44,515 bases of DNA from Lachnospiraceae bacterium UBA3316 (GTDB lineage Bacteria > Bacillota > Clostridia > Lachnospirales > Lachnospiraceae), in NCBI GenBank assembly GCA_002361955.1, contig DESK01000049.1:28577-73091 (forward strand), given 5' to 3'. Position numbers and translations under genes: made by a program. The notes under the pieces were generated by a model. It did not search any database. It saw only the letters and a list, made by a program, of their open reading frames with translations, and was not told the origin of the DNA. Below are positions 41,512 to 44,515 of this stretch, in pieces (position 1 is the stretch's first letter; each line of letters begins with the position of its first letter).

Positions 41512-44500
41512 TTATGCTATTTTAACCGTCTTCTTCTGGCCTTTCCCTTTCAAAAGCTTCGTGTATGCTTTTTTCTTTACTTTGGGCACCCGGATAACTG
41601 CTTTCACGTAGATGCCCTTAAGCGCCTGCTTGCCTACCTTGCTCACCAGCTTGCTCTTGACAGTGATGCTCTTTAAGCTCTTGTCGCCATAAAACGCTCT
41701 TTTGCCGATCAGGGACACGTTTTTCCCGATGACTGCTTTCTTCGCCTTCCTGCATCCTGCGAATGCCCGGTCCGCGATGGAAATCACCTTGCAGGCTGTC
41801 CCGCCAATCTTCACGGAAGCTGCCACATTGATGGTGCTAAGGTTTTTGCTCTCTACACTGTAAGCCTCTGCTTCCTTCTTTTCCGGATCTGTGACACGAT
41901 AGACGATACCCTTTAAGGTAACGCTGTCACCCTTTTTCAGGCCCTCCGCCGGAAGATTCTCAAGCTCCTTCTCCAGAGCCTTCGTCCTTTCGATCGCCTC
42001 GGCCAGCTCTTTCAATTTCTCCAGCAGCTCCTGTTTTTTTGCTTCCAGCTGGCTTTTCAGAATTTCATTCTGCTCCTGCTGAACCGTTTTCAATCCGGAT
42101 ACTGCCTCGGCCAGACGGTCAATCTGCTGCTGTACCTGCTCCGCGGTTGCATGTTCCATTTCACAGATTTCCTTTGCCTCCGCAATCGCCGTCGCCAGCG
42201 CCTGGTAGCTCTCCTTTGTGTAATTCTCCGCTGCCAGCATTTCCGCCAGACGGATGGCCGTCCTCAGCTCTTTTTTCTCGTCCGGCTCCGGATCAATCGG
42301 CTCTTCCTTCTTTGTCCACCCCGCGTAAAGAGTGGTATCCGCCATTATCACATCACGGGCGAAATCCCATGCCTGGGTGCACGGCTCATCACGGAACCAG
42401 CCGTCAAAAGTATACCCTTCCCGTGTGGGATCGGCGGGCCGTACAGCCGTCTCGCCTTCCAGAACCTGCTGTGGCGCTGTCTCGTATCCTCCCCTGGCGT
42501 CAAAGGTTACCGTATACTCTGTCAGAACCACATCGTCTTTTCTGGTGATCACAAGAAAGCTGATCAACATATCACAGCTGTCATTTCCGCTCTTCAGCGG
42601 CGCGGCACAGACGTTCACACTTCCATCCTCCTCAAACTGCAGGTCGGTAAACTGTACCGTCGTTTTGCTGCCGCTGATGTGATGATCCGCCTTGGCCGCC
42701 AGCTCGCTGCCTGCCCCATCCGTCACAAAGACCTTTGCGTGGCGGTAATTTCCTGCCCATTCTGCCCAGGGATCATAAAATCCTGCCGTGATCTCATAGG
42801 TGCCCGCCTCCAGTGCAAACTGATACGTCAGGGTCTGTCCATTCACGCCGCCTTTGAAATTGCGGATCGTGCTGTAGGCGTCGCCGCTTCCGTTCGTCTC
42901 CATATCGGAGGCCTGGTTCGTGTAGCCCCAGCCGCTCTTCGCATCGTATGCCTAGTCCGGAACGGTATTCTTGATCGTTTTCTTATTTGCCTCTGTCAGC
43001 ATCTTTCCTTTTTCTGTAAATACAGACGCGCCGCTGTCTACAAAATATACGACATTTCCCGGCGAAGCGATGACTTCCACCTGTACCTCGAAGCCCTCCG
43101 GATCTGCCAGAACGCCGCGGACAGGATAGGTTCCCAGCTCTTCCGCCGCCAGAACCTTCGCCACATCCTCCTCGTTCCAGGTTACCGCCGTATCAAAGGT
43201 GTCTTTTCCCAGCGTCACCCGGAGACTTCCTGGAAGGTTCCAGGTTCTCCCGATCAGATAATTCGGAATCTCCGTCTCGACCAGAAGGTCTGCTTCCTCC
43301 CATTTCGCATACAGCGTCATGTCGCTCTGCGCCCTATCCACAACAAAGTTCCAGAGCTGTGTCAGCTCCCTGTCACGATACCATCCCGCAAAGACGTAGC
43401 CCCTCTTTTGAGGCTCTTCGGGCTCTTCGATCCTGCCGGAATCTACGGGGATCTTCTGTGTCTCTGTCGTTGAACCGCCGTTTGCCTGGAATTCGACCGT
43501 ATAAAACGCATTCTCTACGGGGATCATCTCTCCCGCTACGGTGACGCCGTACCCCGGCATGACAAAACGGTACGTCCCGTCCTTTTCTGTCACGGCAATT
43601 CCTGTGTTTGTGCCGTCCTCACTCTTTTCGATTACCGGCAGCTTCTCAAACTGATATCCGTTGGCCGCCTGAACGGTCACAGTTTCTCCCTCCGCGGCAA
43701 TTCCGGGAGCGCAGAGGATCCTTTCATCTGTGGACGCCGCCAGATACTGTTTTTTCTGGCCTTCATTCGCGCCGCTTACCGTCACTTTCGCGGAAATCCT
43801 TGCGCCTGTGGCAGCTGCTGTTCCATAGACGGTAAAGTATCCGGATTCTTCCAGAGCGCTGTCACTGATGTGATCCCAGAGAACCTCCATCAGCTTTTGC
43901 CCCATATTTGTCTCCGCGCCTACGGTGCCTGGAAGCGCCGGGTAGCTTCCCGGAACAGTTGTCACCTCCGGCTGCTCATAAGCCTTGATCTGCAGATCTA
44001 CCATCTGTATCGTGAAGGTCTTCTCCACGACTCCGGCATACTGTCCCTTACCAGTCACAATGACGGTTGCCGTTCCCGGTTCCACATTGTCCCGATAGCT
44101 CACCTCATAGTCGGTACCCTTTACCAGGGTAATCTCTGCCGCATCCTGGGAGGCTTTGTAGGTCACCACCGGCTCCGGCGTGAGCTCTCCTCCCGTGTAA
44201 TCCATGGTATCCTGTTTCAGCGTAAGGGTGGTATTTCCGCTATACAGCTCTTCGGAAGCCATGCGCACACGCACCTCCGCCGCTGACATGTACTTGTTGT
44301 CCTCTCCGCCCCGGTTTGAAGCAGTCTCAACACCGTAAAGGCGGATATATTTCGCCTCCGTCACCTTAAAGGAGGCCATCTTCCATTCCACGGCCTCTGT
44401 CCATTCTCCGGCTGCCGCTTCTGTCCAGTGTTCCCCGTCCGTACTGATCTTTATGCTGTACTTTCTGACGATTCCGTTTTTATCGTAATTTCGTAAGTAG

Positions 44501-44515
44501 GAAATAATCTGTACC
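41512..44515 (-). pseudogene. Large modular surface protein, broken by an in-frame amber stop; 5' end outside the window
   Basis: One reading frame runs from the right edge to 41512, interrupted only by TAG at 42952-42954. The open segments are >44515-42955 and 42951-41512; the ATG at 42903 is internal, and the GTG at 44391 is not a start because the frame stays open to the window edge. Module order: partial F5/8 type C (CBM32-like) domain at the edge; a DYEVSYRDNVEPGTATV-type Ig-like repeat; Big_4-like segments; an InlB-type repeat (FQANGGS ... GYVFAGWYRD); another Big_4-like part; a GWGYTN ... AGTYEITAGFYDPW carbohydrate-binding-like domain (holding the stop); a second InlB repeat (FDARGGY ... 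GYTFDGWF); a FIVAR-like helical bundle; a coiled coil; and a BspA-type leucine-rich C-terminus. No LPXTG is visible. The intact protein would be extracellular and bind glycans. RBS and signal peptide are not in the window. Confidence 0.85.
42952..42954 (-). other. In-frame amber codon in the surface protein gene
   Basis: The frame reads NTVPD, TAG, AYDAKSGWGYTN with no shift on either side, so a single base change (for example CAG, AAG or GAG to TAG) explains it. No frameshift or deletion is needed. Confidence 0.9.

Noticed and set aside
44391..44391. GTG at 44391 as the true start of the surface protein
   Set aside because: The frame remains open to the window edge and encodes a discoidin-like stretch upstream, so the gene begins outside the window.

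Overview
The window looks like chromosomal DNA from a spore-forming Firmicute of the class Clostridia, most probably a gut Lachnospiraceae. The evidence is the gene order nusB-xseA-xseB-ispA-dxs-tlyA-nadK-argR-recN-spoIVB, the sporulation protease spoIVB, strong AGGAGG ribosome binding sites, a lysine (L-box) riboswitch before an NhaC-type transporter, and surface-protein modules common in that family. No rRNA, tRNA, CRISPR array, prophage or intact insertion sequence was seen.

Layout. 0-6.2 kb: an M18 aminopeptidase (+) converges on a lysine-riboswitch-controlled NhaC-family transporter (-). A LysR regulator (-) is divergent from a sodium-dependent NSS amino-acid transporter (+). 6.2-6.4 kb: an orphan 65-residue basic protein. 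6.6-16.5 kb: the conserved minus-strand housekeeping run from nusB to spoIVB (exonuclease VII, isoprenoid precursors, TlyA rRNA methylase, NAD kinase, arginine repressor, RecN). 16.6-19.1 kb: an Asp23 protein, a large XRE-type regulator and a small divergent XRE repressor whose tail overlaps prfC. 20.9-37.0 kb: fourteen closely spaced minus-strand genes with no clear internal terminator. They start at a good promoter before folC and run through folate synthesis (folC, folE, an HD hydrolase, folP, folBK), pheA, a DUF815 ATPase, ppx, ppk, a CmpB-like membrane protein, PHP and HAD phosphatases, then a MoxR ATPase/VWA pair. 37.1-39.6 kb: two G3E (COG0523) GTPases, one with a YcgQ-like C-terminal domain and one with a striking His/Cys-rich tandem repeat, suggesting zinc or nickel handling, followed by a small membrane protein. 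39.8-41.4 kb: a DegV lipid-binding protein and a small protein of unknown function. 41.5 kb to the end: a large modular surface protein whose 5' end lies beyond the window and whose frame is broken by one in-frame amber codon.

The most unusual things are: (i) a dispersed short repeat family. One apparently complete 131-bp copy with inverted ends and an 8-bp flanking direct repeat lies at 40.76-40.89 kb, and what look like decayed copies lie at 11.82, 20.76 and possibly 7.9 kb; (ii) the single TAG in the surface protein; (iii) an HD-domain protein with a C-terminal Cys cluster inside the folate operon, placed to fill the missing dihydroneopterin triphosphate dephosphorylation step; (iv) the neighbouring pair of G3E GTPases; (v) well-formed operator-like inverted repeats before degV, before the small XRE gene and in the LysR/NSS intergenic region. 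I did not find a clearly new multi-gene defence or mobile system.
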